A stretch of 64,000 nucleotides of DNA from Linyphia triangularis (GCA_963978545.1 OZ021724.1:104016023-104080022); one strand, 5' to 3'. Shown: positions 24,105 through 37,146, numbered from the stretch's first letter. Program-made: numbers and translations. The notes: generated by a model not told the origin, from the sequence alone.

Positions 24105-24292
24105 GCCGACCAAATGGTATAGTGGTTATAGTGCTAGCTTCTAGACAGCGAGGTTTGCCGGTTTGAGTCCCGTGTTGGCATATGGGTGTTTGTAAATGTA
24201 TGTTGGCTTGTATAATGACGAATGTTTCGGTGCATTATAGCCCTCGTGTTGCTGACGGCGCCAGATAATCTGAATACAACCAACCAACCAAC
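24105..24292 (+). mobile_element. Full-length tRNA-derived SINE with 14-bp target duplication
   Basis: The head is tRNA-like: A box TGGTATAGTGG (24115-24125) and B box GGTTTGAGTCC (24160-24170), 34 bp apart, as in pol III tRNA promoters. A tRNA-unrelated body of about 110 bp follows and ends in four CCAA units. The element is flanked by a perfect duplication, TAATCCCTATAAAA, at 24091-24104 and 24293-24306, which fixes both borders at 188 bp. The CCAA-repeat tail is shared with the minus-strand SINE at 18.8 kb, though the bodies differ. SINEs of this kind depend on a partner LINE for retrotransposition; the partner is not identified here. Confidence 0.92.
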
Positions 24293-24306
24293 TAATCCCT
24301 ATAAAA

Positions 24307-26640
24307 AATTTCAATTCTGTATCTTGCATAGTATTTTGTACGAACGTACCAAAAAGTTGGAAAAATCGACGTTTTGAGAAAACACGAAAAAACTAAAAAA
24401 GTTGGAATTACTTAAAATGCTTTTCAAATGTAATGTACTTCACCTCTATATTTTGAAGCATCCACCATTACAGATACTTCTAATGCCTACATATTTAATT
24501 GTTTTCCTTCTCCTATATTTTCGGAGGTTATTTAAATTCCCTGTCTGATTTGGCTACTCAGCGATTAATCAAGTGTTTCAGTGACTGTGATATGTTGTAA
24601 CCAGGTCACATTCTCAAATTACACAGATTTTTATTTTTTGTTTTGTTTTAGTATGTACCTTATATGTTATTTAATCAATTCAATTAACCAAAAAATATGT
24701 TGTTATTCATTTTTAAAATTTTAAACATTCAAGCTGAATAATTTTGAAACAATTAAAGTTCATAGCCCTCTTATTCTGGAGCAGAAATGCTTACAACTAT
24801 TATATTAATGTTCCTACATAATCAGGATGTGTAGATTTCTTTCAAATACTCTTTAGTGCTCAAGTTTATTACTATATTAATACTGGTACATTTTATTTAA
24901 TTTCAATTATTTTGCGTATTTTAGCGAATGCAAGAATGTTTTTTTTATTACTTTAAAAACCTTCATTTAAGTCCTTCATTTAATTTAATATTAAATCACA
25001 ATATGTTGAGTTGATAATATGTTCATCAGTTCAGTCTAGATAAAATAATAAAAGTAAGCACTTTTAAGTTATTATATTAAATACAATATTTTAACTATTA
25101 GAATTGTGTGTGTGTTATGTAAAAATGTCAAAAAGCTATTCCTTAAACTTAAATGAAAAATAATTTAATACATTTCATTTTTGTTCTTATGTAGTATCTC
25201 CATTTGATTCCCTTGAACGTTACTCGTGTTTTTATTCAAGTACGAAATTAAAATATTCCTTTTAATGATTTTTGATTTTTAAATTTTAAGATTTTTATGA
25301 ACTTTTTCTATATGATAAGCTCTGTAACTTTTTAAAATATGATTTTTTGAACGGTTCAATAATTCTAAACTTGATTTGAAACTATTACCTAAAGCTTCAA
25401 AACTGTCATAAGAAATGTACTTGTCTTATTGTTTCATTATGAACATTCTAATAAATGATTCCATATTCTATATTGTTGCATTTTACTTGACGTCTACAGT
25501 ACGTGATGCCTCACAGTATAGTGAAGAAAAGTTTTTATTACAATTTTAGAAAAAAAAAACTTCTGCGCACCAAAACTTCCTATAAAAAGTTAATTCAATT
25601 TCTCATTTTTAGAAGTTATACAAATTAAGTTTGAATCACAAGTTTTGGTAAAAAACGATGAACCGATGAACTTTCATCATTATTGTTATTTAACTTTTTT
25701 AAAGAACCTTGTGCCAGTAAAACTTTTTGTGAATTAGAAAAATTATCAAATACACACATTTCATATGCTTAATGTGACTTTGAAACAATTTATACTCGAA
25801 TATTCTCAATAAATTTACATTTTAATGAATGAGTATTCTTATTATCAATTCCCTAACATTACAGTAAGTTTCATCTATACAATTGTTGACACAGTTTAAC
25901 TAATTACAAGATTTACTTGTGATTAAATAATTATTATATTTTTGTTATTCCATGAGTATGAATTAATACATTTTCATCTACCTCTTTGTTATGCAATTGG
26001 ACCATACAGGATAACTCTTACATTACTAAAAAATAATTCATGGACTAATTTCATTAGAAAAAATTCTCACTAAAGTTTAATTAAAAAGTTTTTATGAGTT
26101 TTAAATATCCAAAATATTAAACACATTTACAGAAAAACTAATTTATTTGTTTTACACATAAGCATTAACAGTAAATATATTCATAGATAAACAACTCAAC
26201 AAGAAAAACAAATATGTAGACATTAAAAATAAGCTAAACATGTTTAAAATCAGTCATCTAGAAATTCTTTTAAAACACAAAAGGAAACATTTTTCAACTC
26301 TTCAAACAGTCGCTACTGATAAAGGCTTTAAAAAGATTTAAATCTCAACAACACTTCAAATACTAGCAAACTGACGGTTGAAAAATAATCAAACGGTGAT
26401 TTATTCATCCAAAAACTTAGACACTAGTTGAAAAATAATAAAAACAGTCACATCTCCACAACATTAACTGCTCATTTAAGATAAATATTTTTTCCAACAA
26501 TTTAACAGTTTGAAATTTGAACTTTAAGAAACTTTTTTTTTTTCGAAGTTTCCTCTTCAAGGAAGGCGAAGATCAAAGTTAATTTCCAAGCGGTCCCTCG
26601 TGGAAAGGTCGTCAAATGATTGACTAAGTGGCCCTCCTTG

Positions 26641-26674
<34 letters not shown>

Positions 26675-27025
26675 AGAGAAATAATAAAACTTGAAATCAT
26701 TCCTTTTTGTTTTATTTTTTAACTTCAAGTTTTCAAAGTGTGTGTGATGGTAAAAGGGCGGAGTCATGTGCAAGGAAGAGGAGGAAAAAAAGCAGCCGAT
26801 CAAATAAAAGAAATGTATATATGTATATATTCGACGATGGAGGAGGACGCTTCAAGGAACAAAAGAAATAGCTTTTAAAAAGTAGGAATTAGAAACGTCA
26901 CACTGTGCTCTTTACGCGTCCAAACACCCAGAAGGGTAGAAAGGGGATATGTGCAGTGGAAGGGGGTCGTCTACATATTTATGATTCGACGCTAACAACT
27001 GGTTGGTTAACGCCAGTGGTTATTA
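24307..27025. other. AT-rich DNA; poly(A) tract; no gene recognised
   Basis: AT-rich sequence with no supported gene. A less AT-rich block at 26520-26640 leads straight into a 31-base poly(A) tract (26641-26671) followed by GAGAGA. This could be a retroposed tail or simple slippage; I see no target duplication. The block 26740-27020 is moderately GC-rich and has no recognisable exon. Confidence 0.45.
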
Positions 27026-27282
27026 TACAGTCAAACCCAGTTAACGGGAATTATATGGTGTCGCCAAAATTTTTCGCGTTAAGGGAGATCCGTAAGCAAA
27101 AACCAATGATTTTATTTATGAATTCAGTAGAACCAAATTTTTAATAAAGTAAAACATCTATTTTAAATCAATTATTGATACAATTTATTTTCTTTTAAAT
27201 TTTAGATTTTTTTATATTTTTGTTTTTTTAGTGGTTTTTGGCCGAAATATACGCCTTTTCAAAAAGACTACTTCTTCTTCAA

Positions 27283-27417
<135 letters not shown>

Positions 27418-28625
27418 ATTTCAAAACTAATTCATTATATTAAACTATACTATAAAGATGCAGGGAAAGATTTTTTTCAATTTGTTTGACAAGCAATTTT
27501 AAAGAGATATTTTGTGTTTTTCGAAAGAAATTTCTGAATTTTCACAAAAAGTTCCTATTTTTAAATTATTTTTTTTAAAAAGCTATTACAATTTACTAAA
27601 AAATACCTCTGCCTATACCTATAAAATATATATATTCAAGATTTAAAAAATTTAAACAGTTTAGTTCTACGTAAATTTTTCTCAAAGACATAGCATTTCA
27701 AACACTGTCATAATTGTCAAATAAAGATTTCGAGAAAAACGAACTTAAAAATTAAAACTTGCATACAATTTCATGGTAGAGAGATATTTAAATATTTAAA
27801 AATTAAATGTTTGCGGTTCCCTAGAACTTTGAAATTTTGTCGATGTCTTCTTGAATATAGACAATTCTTTTCTGTAAGCATGATACATTTTAGCTCTTTT
27901 TTTTCCATAAACAAATTAAAATTATAAAATTATTATGAATCTAGCAATTGTGCTTTTGTTTTATATAGCTCTACTTAGTGACAAAATTATATGGAAAAAT
28001 AAGTATTTTAACTAGGTCAAATATGCATTTATAACGTCAGACGAACGGGACACACTTTGTCACCAAGTAATATGATATAAAAAAAAAACGTAACTATTTA
28101 ATTCACCTTAATTTTATAATTCTTATCTGTTTACGAGTAGAAAAAAGAGCCAAAATTGCCCGTGCTGCAGCCAGAGAATTGCCCACATATATAGCTTAAT
28201 TTTATTCAATAAAATAAAACAAAAAGTTTCCCAATTTTTTTAATTTTTTTTTTTATATATTTTCGGTTAGAGTAACCCTTAACCGAATTTCGCGTTAACA
28301 GTCTAAACACTTTTTCATCTAATTAATGCATATTTAAAACTACTAGTTATATGTGTGTTGAATACTGTTGTTTTTAGAACATTTACATTGTAAGTCTTAT
28401 ATTTAGTATAATAGTTTAAACAACATATTAATTAGGAAGAAAAAAAGTAAATGTCTTTACAAGTAACCTATTTTTTATTTGATTTATGAAGAAGTCGGCT
28501 ATTTATTTTTGCTTTAAATTTTTCACAAAGCATTTTTTTTAAAAATGTGTCTACCTCTTCAAAATTATTTAAAGCATGTAAGGCATTATTCATGTTGCAG
28601 TAGGAAATGTTGCAAGGTTTCATCT

Positions 28626-29326
<701 letters not shown>

Positions 29327-29512
29327 GAGCACATTTGTTAGAATTAAGTACACACAATAGAAATCCTTAATCGGGATTTCATAGTGTGGGATTTCGTGTT
29401 GAACGGAAAAATTAATGTTAAGTTTAAGCTTCATAGTATGGTGATATTCTTTTACTTCGCATTAAACTGGATTTCATGTTAAGCGATTTCGCGTTAACGA
29501 GGTTTGACCGTA

Positions 29513-30038
29513 ACATAAAACATGCAAAGTGCTATACTGAACGTTAGATCAAGATCACTGAGTACAGGGTTTCTTTTGAAGAAATATGTTTCAATATTTT
29601 GTAAGTCTATTTTTATTTATTTATATAGAGCTCACCTTGAAAACAATGTTAATATTGTTCTGAATTTTTCTCGGAGGAAATGATAAAGAAGTTTTTACTA
29701 AATAAAAACTATAAATGATTCTTCATTTGAAGGGTCACAAAGCTTCACCGAACTACGGAACAATTTCTATCAAGCTTCAATACAAGCTTTTGTTGATACA
29801 ACTTCGAACACAGCAATAATGCAAGCACAGCGAGAGTAATCAAAAGATCCGATGCTTTCCAAACAGCGTCCAATACTCGTCTGAACTCGCGATTACCTCT
29901 TTCGCTTCCGTTTATAGTCTCGCGACAGAAATTTCTAGCAAACTCTAATCAATCAATCACAAGATGGAACACCTCGAAATTTCCCGATTGGTTTAAATGT
30001 TGACACCTTTTTTCTAACTTGTATTACTGCTGTTAACA
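29513..30038. other. Moderately GC-rich block, possible LTR or promoter remnant
   Basis: The part 29730-29970 is less AT-rich than its surroundings and has a TATA-like TTTATAGTC followed by CTCGCGACAG at about 29920. It resembles the promoter-like part of the putative LTR at 8.2-8.9 kb in layout only; no termini or target duplication are seen. Treated as unassigned. Confidence 0.2.
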
Positions 30039-30040
30039 AT

Positions 30041-30357
30041 AAAAATAAAATAAAATAGAACTTAAAAAGAAATACCCCAATATTTACAAGTTTATACAAA
30101 ATGAAATAAAATAGAACTTAAAAAGAAATACATCTATATTTATAAGTATATACAGAATAAAATGAAATATAACTTTAAAAGAAATATGTCAATACAGAAT
30201 GAAATAAAATAGAACTTTAAAAGAAATACATCAATATTTACAAGTTTATACAAAATGAAATAAAATAGAATTTTAAATTAAAAATGTCAATACTTACAAG
30301 TATGTACAGAATTATATAAAATAGAACTTTAAAAGAAATACGTCAATATTTACAAGT
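30041..30357. repeat. 56-bp minisatellite, left part
   Basis: Units containing GAAATAAAATAGAACTT and TATTTACAAGTATATACAG repeat about every 56 bp (ATAGAAC at 30055 and 30111, variant at 30167, and on). One unit near 30180-30210 is shortened. The array is cut by the hAT-like element and continues at 33001. Confidence 0.9.
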
Positions 30358-30383
30358 ATATACAGTAGGGTGGAACGAAAAAA

Positions 30384-30700
30384 TCAACTTTTGATTTTTA
30401 ATTTGTAATAGTGCGGAAAAGTTGCTTTTTGATGTAGATAAGATAAATTAAAAATATGAAAAATATTGGAGTACGTCTTGAGGTGCCGCAAAGCCGTTAA
30501 AGTTTCAAAAAATTGAAATTTTTGCTATATTTTAAATTTTTTTTGACGATAGAATCAACTTTTGATTTTAATTTGTAATAGCACGGAAAAGTTGCCTTAT
30601 GGTGTAGATAATATAAATTAAAAATATGAAAAATATTAGAATACGTCTTGAGGTGTCGCAAGTACGTTAAAGTTTCATAAAAACACACTTTTTTGAACTT
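30384..30700. repeat. 171-bp subterminal duplication in the hAT-like element
   Basis: TCAACTTTTGATTTT occurs at 30384 and again at 30555, and the two copies stay similar through GGAAAAGTTGC and ACGTCTTGAGGTG. The right end of the element has a single inverted copy. It may double a transposase-binding region. Confidence 0.85.
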
Positions 30701-31021
30701 TTTCAAAGATTTTTGCTTGTCTCGATTATGAAATAAATAGCTTCATTTATGCGTTATAAAATAAATAGAAAGATAAAAACAATTTTAGTATTACATTGGC
30801 ATCCAGGAGCCTGAGTCATCGCCGGAGCGGATGTTGTGTGTGGGTTGGGGGGGGGGGAATTGGACAAAGATTTGTCTGCGAGCGGTGACAAGCTCAGATC
30901 AGGTGTCAGGTCAGTAGCTGTGCCGAGTTCAGTTGAGTTGGCGCCTCCGCTCCGTCTAATGTGTTACAGATTAACATAATATTTTGTTAGTATGTATTCT
31001 ACTTTATTGTTGTAAGTAAAA

Positions 31022-32608
31022 ATGGCTCAGTCTAAATTACTGAAGTCAAGACAAATGTCGGAATGTCCAATTTTTGGGAAATGTAGTGATGTGCTTGATG
31101 TTGAACTGCCTACTTACGAATCTGTTACGAAGTGCTACTGTTATATCAGACAAAACCTCAAAAATGCTTCAGAGAAGGATCCTACTGTAAGTGAAATATG
31201 TGACACTTAAGTTCCCAAAATAGAGCAAATATGGTCAAGAGCTTCTATTCCCGTTGTTTCTAGCCAAAGAATTTTACTAATGATAAGAGCTTATCATGCT
31301 AAGTACAGAAATTTATTAAGGTCTAAAAGCAGAAAAGGGTCAGAAAAGTTTGACTGCAACCTCTCAAAATTTAGAGGCGAGGCCGAACGTTTATTTGATA
31401 TTGTTGCCTGTAAGTGTGTAAGCCTGTAAGTGTGGTAGCAGACAGTATACAGGAGTTTCTTGAAGATAGAGAACACAACAAACAATTTTTTAAACTTTAC
31501 TGCTATTGGGTGCTATGGAACCGTTGTAAACACTGGACATAATAATGGTGTGATTTATTTGAGGGAAAAGGAAACATGAAGACCGTTACAATGGTTAATT
31601 TGTTTGTTCCATGGTAATGAGCTACCATTGCGACATCTTTTTTGTCATTTAGATGGTAAAACAAAGGTACCCAATGAGTTTAAAGGTGAAATAGGTCAGC
31701 AGCTAGAAAACTGTGCTAATCTTCATGTGGTTACTTTCTTGCCAATTGAAAATAACCTTCCTCTTTTGGAGGACAAAAATGATTTAAGTACAGATCAGAA
31801 ATATTTATTGGATATGTGTATTGCTGTATCAAGTGGAAATTGCACCTTAGATTTATCTTTACGAAACCCTGGAAAACTTGCTCACTCCAGGTGGTTGACA
31901 CTAGCCAACCGCGTGCTTAGATTGTATGTGGCAACTGAGAATCCAACTCAAAATCTTAAGACTCTGGCTGAGTACATTGTGAAAGTGTATGTGCCTGTGT
32001 GATTTAATATTAAGTTAAAACCTTCATGTACTTATGGTTCCAAACATCTGTTTAACCTAATCTCATATTCACGCTACCTCTCTGACGATCTCAAGAACGT
32101 TATAGATCCGGTTATTCAAAGAAATGGGTATTTTGCGGCTTCAGAAAATCTCCTTTTGTCCATGCTATGTGATGAACGCAAAATTCAAAGAGAATTTGGT
32201 TTACGAAGTGTTTTAAAAACAAGAACAGAAAGTAGAGGCGGAGTCAGGAAGTTCAAAGTTCCAAAGATAAACTTCGATGCAAAGGATTACATCGACATGA
32301 TCTCATGTCCTGAAAATGACGTAACTGAAACTCCCATGTTAAAACATGTTTCCAGTGACTCTCTCAAAGACTTTATACGGAAGGCATCTGAAGATGAACC
32401 AAATAGTAAAGTAGACCCGGTCATCGACTTTCCCCGGCTTCCTTGTCACACGCAAGCAGTGGAAAGAACTGTGAAACTGGTGACCGAATCTGCTCAAAAT
32501 GTCTGTGGTTCAACCGCAAGAGAAGGATATATAAGAGCAAAAATTGACTCACGTAGGAATATGCCAAAATTTAAGACAAAAAACCAGTTTAATCTAGTAA
32601 TGAAGTAG
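31022..32608 (+). pseudogene. Broken transposon-encoded protein gene
   Basis: One plus-strand coding region fills the hAT-like element. It starts at the ATG at 31022 (MAQSKLLKSRQMSECPIFGK) and keeps frame past a stop at 31208-31210 to another at about 31428. The frame then shifts (ADSIQEFLEDREHNK in a second frame near 31440-31485). It is open again from 31604 to 32608 apart from one TGA at 31999-32002, where the family I recall has Trp (pattern VYVPxWFxIK). Conserved-looking blocks include LAHSRWLTLANRVLRLYV, LPCHTQAVERTVKLVTES and NVCGSTAREGYIRAKIDSRR. I recall this as a widespread, uncharacterised transposon protein of arthropods and cnidarians; I cannot name a domain. At least two stops and one frameshift make it inactive. 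Confidence 0.75.
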
Positions 32609-33000
32609 AAACAAACATTTTGCAGATGTAACATTTGCAATCATTAAGGATACAGAAGTAAGAAATACAAAATTTTGCATTACAATATATTTTATTATTA
32701 TTATTATATTTTGTAATTCATAATTTTTTTCAACTCTAATGCTTATATATGCATTTAAAACCATCTTTTGTAACATTATATATACGAGAAATTCATAAAA
32801 AAAAAATTTAACAAAGTTGATAATTTTTCATTTTTTTTTATAAACTTTAAGCTCTTTGCGGCACCTCAAGATGTTGTAGTATTGCAACCAAATTTTTTCC
32901 CCCTCTTTTTGAACTTAAAAGGCAACTTTTCCCCACTATTACTAAGCTAAAATTTAAAAAAAAAATTTAAAGGCCATTTTCGTTCCACCCTAATATACAG

Positions 33001-33066
33001 AATGAAATAAAATAGAACTTTTAAATAAATACGTCACAATTTGCAATTACATACAGGATATTTGCT
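33001..33066. repeat. 56-bp minisatellite, right part
   Basis: GAATGAAATAAAATAGAACTT continues the array interrupted by the hAT-like element, followed by one degenerate unit ending ACATACAGGAT. Confidence 0.85.
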
Positions 33067-33154
33067 CAACAATATACTGTAATTACATAATAAAATGCAA
33101 TGCAAAATTATCTTCCCCTTACCCCCCCAAGAAATTACCTTTTCCCTTCTTAGC

Positions 33155-33213
<59 letters not shown>

Positions 33214-33810
33214 TTTAACTGTATTGTTCATGAGAGAAAAAGGCTTAGTTACGACAGTTTTAGTTTTATTGAATCTGGTCGAAGGGATAATACGTATGCA
33301 CCTTTTTTTTTTCTTGATATTTTAATATGCAAACTAGTTTTCCATTTTATATATTAGTTATTTTGGGGACAAATAATAAAAACGAAATATGCAATAAAAG
33401 TAAATTTTTTATTAAAATTCTCATTACATACTTAGGAAATATGGAATGTTCTTTCAAGAAGTCTGCAATAAAGTCATAAAAACTAGAGAAAATTGCTCTA
33501 AAATTGATTACAAAACCAAGCACTCACTTTCCCAGTTTTAACTTCAAATACATTATGTATATATGTATAATATTTTAAGAAGCTTACGAAGAAAAAGAAC
33601 TTTTACCAACTGCTTAAATCTGAGTGATTATGTATTACTATGAAAGAAATTAAACGATTTGAAGAAATAGAAGACATGGCCTCCTAAGAGGTCCAGTTTG
33701 ATTCGGGCCAAAAAAAGAGACACTGAACGTAAGCACCAGCCAACTGACGGGAGCGGTCAACAGGATATTGCGGAGGTAATCAGATTTTTTCAAGTGTGAA
33801 ATTTTAAAAT
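33067..33810. other. AT-rich DNA with (TA)n; no gene recognised
   Basis: A (TA)n tract lies at 33161-33214, broken once by TACA. The rest shows no supported feature. Confidence 0.55.
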
Positions 33811-33815
33811 AGTTC

Positions 33816-34262
33816 CATCATCATCATCATCATTAATGGCACTACTGCCCTTGAAGAGCTTTGGCCTCCTTAAAGGCTTTTCTCCATTCTACTCGACTAG
33901 TAGACTTTTATTTCCAGTTAGTAATTCCCACACACTTCAAATCCTCCTCGACCTAATCAATGCAATTCTTGGTCTTCCTTTGAGTGTAGATCCACGAAGA
34001 ATTTCTTTATGAAGTCTTCTAGTTGTTCTACTATGCTTCATTATTTAAATATGGCCTTTGGATTCGTCTATCTCCGAGATTATAAAAATTCTATCCAACA
34101 ATCATTGATTGCTTTATTTGTTCTAACTTTCCATTCTCCGTACCTCTCCGAATACTCTTCTCAGTATCTTTCTCCCCCATACTCTCAACACTTTCTTCAT
34201 CACTTTCTCAAAGTCCATGTTTCAGGGCCATATAAAAACAATCAGTCTAATGATGACTCTGT
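33816..34262 (-). pseudogene. Decayed 3' end of a LINE (reverse transcriptase C-terminus)
   Basis: Read on the minus strand, the region gives, with stops and frameshifts, pieces typical of the C-terminal part of LINE reverse transcriptases: ERYGEWKVRTNKAIND (about 34100-34160), LKGRPRIALI (near 33975) and EWRKAFKEAKALQGQ just before a stop (about 33840-33885). An (ATG)n simple-repeat tail follows at 33816-33833, as in several LINE clades that end in short tandem repeats. The 5' part is missing. Clade is not assigned. All pieces are from frame reading by eye. Confidence 0.55.
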
Positions 34263-34612
34263 ACACAAGAATCTTTAAATTCTGGCGATTCTGTTTACAA
34301 GAATCTTTAACTTCTGGTAACTCAGTACACAAGAATCTTTAACTTCTGGTGATTCTATACACAATAATCTTTAACTTCTGGGGACTCTGTACACAAGAAT
34401 CTTTAATATCTGTGGACTCTGTACACAAAAATCTTTAACTGCTGGTGATTCCGTACACAATAATCTTTAACTTCTGGTGACTCTGTACACAATAATCTTT
34501 AACTTCTGGTGACTCTGTACACAAGAATCTTTAAATTCTGGTGACTCTGTACACAAGAATCTTTAATATCTGTGGACTCTGTACACAAGAATCTTAAAAT
34601 AGTTCCACAATC
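34250..34612. repeat. 32-bp tandem array apparently grown from the LINE remnant
   Basis: Units of the form CTCTGTACACAAGAATCTTT plus AACTTCTGGTGA repeat every 32 bp (GTACAC or variant at 34261, 34293, 34325 and on), about 11 copies. The first unit is continuous with the LINE-like sequence just upstream (AATGATGACTCTGTACACAA), so the monomer seems to be LINE-derived. Confidence 0.88.
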
Positions 34613-35700
34613 TGAATAATTTGTTTTTCTAACCGAAGAATTTTCGTCACTGGACTATTTTTCATCAAGTTATTAATAATATAAAATACCAATAGGGCAT
34701 TTCTTAAATCTAACTGCCACCATCGAACTTTCACTTTGTATCGCATCCCTCACCACATGAAAAAACGCGGGACTTTTTGAGGCATTTTGCTTGAGGGAAA
34801 ACTACCTGTTAGTCATCTTGAAGAGTCATTTATCGATTTTCAAGACGAAGATGGAGGTGGAAGAGTGGGTGAAGCCCTTGACAATTGCACAAAACACTGA
34901 AGGGGGGGGGGGGGGGCATAGCACCCCCCCCTAAAATAAATAGGTATAGTGGAAGAAGTTTGCGCTGCCATCCTTTGGGAAGTAAAAAAATAAAAATAAA
35001 GAAATAGAAGAGAGATAAAAAAAAAGTTGGCCACATAAGAAAAGGTAAGATCTGGGGCTGTCAAGATGAAATTAATTGAGTGCTTGAACACAAATGATCA
35101 GTTGCAGAAGGCCTTTTGCGAGGGGCTGATTTATTTTACTCTGACGCGAAAGTTTGCCTTATTAGTTGTAGGGAAGAGTTTTTGTGTGTGGGGGGTTAAA
35201 GGAAGCTTGGCGGTGAATTGTAAGAAGGTTGCAATTATTGTCCAAAAGAAATCGTATATATAGATGCGTGATATTTTAAATTTATTGATTAATCGGGAAA
35301 AAATATGGATGACTCGTTTTATTTCGGAACTACCAACTTAAGTGCATTTGGAAAGTAATTTTAAGGGTTATTAAGTAAAGTAGAATCTTGTTTTTCTTTT
35401 AAAACAATTTTTATAAATGTTTTAAAACTTATTTTAAAACTCAAATTGCTGGTAAAATATCTCTATGAAAACTTGATTTAAAAATTTTAATGTTCGAAAA
35501 TATTTTATTCATGAAAAAAAGTTAAAAATCTTTTTATTTCATCCGCGAGTTTTGTACACAAAGAGGCTCGAAGAAGTCAAAACTTCTTGAAAAGGAAGTT
35601 GGAATTTTAAATTTCACGAATTAATTAAAGCAATAAAAAAAAGGTCATAAAAAGACAGAATATTGCATAACGAAATATCAATTGATCAATAATAAGTACT
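34613..35700. other. No gene recognised; G15/C8 hairpin
   Basis: A 15-base G run (34902-34916) is followed after seven bases by eight C, giving a small G/C hairpin with G-quadruplex potential. Open frames at 34830-35091 (minus) and 35066-35263 have no motif. Confidence 0.5.
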
Positions 35701-36290
35701 TTAATTCTTGAGCAAATGGCGAAACATTACCGACAAACTCGGCATGGACATTGTGAACAAACTAAAGATTTACTCTTCGCATAGTGTCATTCATCTGCAG
35801 TGAATGTCCTCCCATGTAAATCTCTTCTTTAATGACTTGACCGATGAATTGGCTAAGGAGGGCTCTGCTGTAACATCCGAAAATTGTGGTCATCTTACGT
35901 TTAGGGAAATTTTCTCGAATGTCAGAGCCAACAACAGCAAGACATGGAGGATTCCACCAACTCATGACTGGCATGAACAAAAACGTCCTATGGCTGCCCT
36001 GGAGCTGAAGGGCGACAGGAAATTACAAACCACCATCACCAGATTCATCACTGGACATACTCGCATACTTGCATATGTTCAGAGACAAAAGGAGTACCCT
36101 GTGTGCCTCAAATTTGTTTCCCATCAAGCTTCACCGGACCATCTGCTTTCCTGTTTGGATTTGGAGAAGAGCGATCTCTTTAAAAACCCTGCGCTGGTTC
36201 GAGACTTTCTTTGGGCGTACGGTCTCTTGGACTTGGTCTAGACTTCTTCTAGATCAAGTGGAATAAGAAACAACAACAACTTTAACTAGA
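35701..36290 (+). pseudogene. 5'-truncated non-LTR retrotransposon: RNase H and C-terminal region
   Basis: One plus-strand frame runs from about 35711 (WRNITDKLGMDIVNKLK) to the TAG at 36239-36241, broken only by TGA at 35801-35803 where RNase H domains of this type have Trp before the SHV motif. FFNDLTDELAKEGSA is the last acidic motif of an RNase H domain. The C-terminal part has TTITRFITGHTRIL, FVSHQASPDHLLSCLDL and a final WAYGLLDLV, the layout of I/jockey-like LINE polyproteins I recall from spiders. A tail with AACAACAACAAC follows at 36270-36282. Reverse transcriptase and endonuclease are absent, so this is a typical 5'-truncated copy, and the stop shows it is dead. Confidence 0.82.
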
Positions 36291-36639
36291 GATATTAATG
36301 GTAAGTAGCATACTTTATTTTTAAAAATTATTACTCTAAAATTTTAACATTTTTCTTAAGCAAATTTTTAGAAAATCATAATTATTTTAATTTTCTAAAA
36401 CAAACAAAAATATCGGGAAAAAATATTTAAAACTATCCAAATATCACAGTGTGAAAGTTTCATAATGATTGAAGAATTGGTTATTAAATGAGATGCCACC
36501 AAAGTTGTTGAATTTAACATGGGCTCCTATGGAGGTGTCGGAATCCTTAATTGGGGATAGGGTGTAAATGAGGAAATACGAATGAACTAATCGAACCAAT
36601 TTTAAATCCTTTATATTAACTTCGATTTTGTGTGTATAT
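36291..36639. other. AT-rich DNA, nothing recognised
   Basis: No gene or repeat that I can support. Confidence 0.45.
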
Positions 36640-36835
36640 ATGTTTGTGGGTATGTTTGTCGACTGAAAGCAAATTTGCGAAGATCTAATCAACCCCCTTG
36701 TATTCATCCAATCGGGCTGAAACTTGGTAGATATATTCGATGTTGATGGCAATGCATTCTATCAAAATGTGGTGCTGTAAATGTCACTAAACGGTCTCTT
36801 TTACGAAATACTAATAAACCAGCTTACCGTCCTCC
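36640..36835. repeat. Dispersed repeat, copy 1
   Basis: CAATCGGGCTGAAACTTGGT, then GATGTTGATGGCAATGCATTCTAT and a run to ACGGTCTCTTTTACG, resemble the segment at 44780-45005 in order and spacing. An unclassified interspersed repeat. Confidence 0.45.
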
Positions 36836-36897
36836 AATTGCGCTAAAATAACATTTAACTGACATTTGAAGAAACTCTTTCATGTTACCAAAACAAC

Positions 36898-37146
<249 letters not shown>

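Larger units (their letters stand above)
30366..32992 (+). mobile_element. hAT-like DNA transposon with 8-bp target duplication (2627 bp)
   Basis: Perfect 16-bp terminal inverted repeats (TAGGGTGGAACGAAAA; right end is the complement) are flanked by an 8-bp duplication ATATACAG (30358-30365 and 32993-33000). An 8-bp duplication with T at position 2 and A at position 7 fits hAT elements, as does the TAGGG start; other 8-bp-duplicating groups are not excluded. Inside each end is a further inverted match (GGAAAAGTTGC on the left, GGCAACTTTTCC on the right; and TGCGGCACCTCAAG on the right against CTTGAGGTGCCGCA on the left). The interior holds one broken plus-strand gene. The flanking minisatellite supplies an internal copy of the empty site, TATATACAGAATGAAAT-like, which confirms the borders. 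Confidence 0.85.

Noticed and set aside
26641..26671. Poly(A) tract as the tail of a processed pseudogene
   Set aside because: No coding remnant upstream and no target duplication around it.
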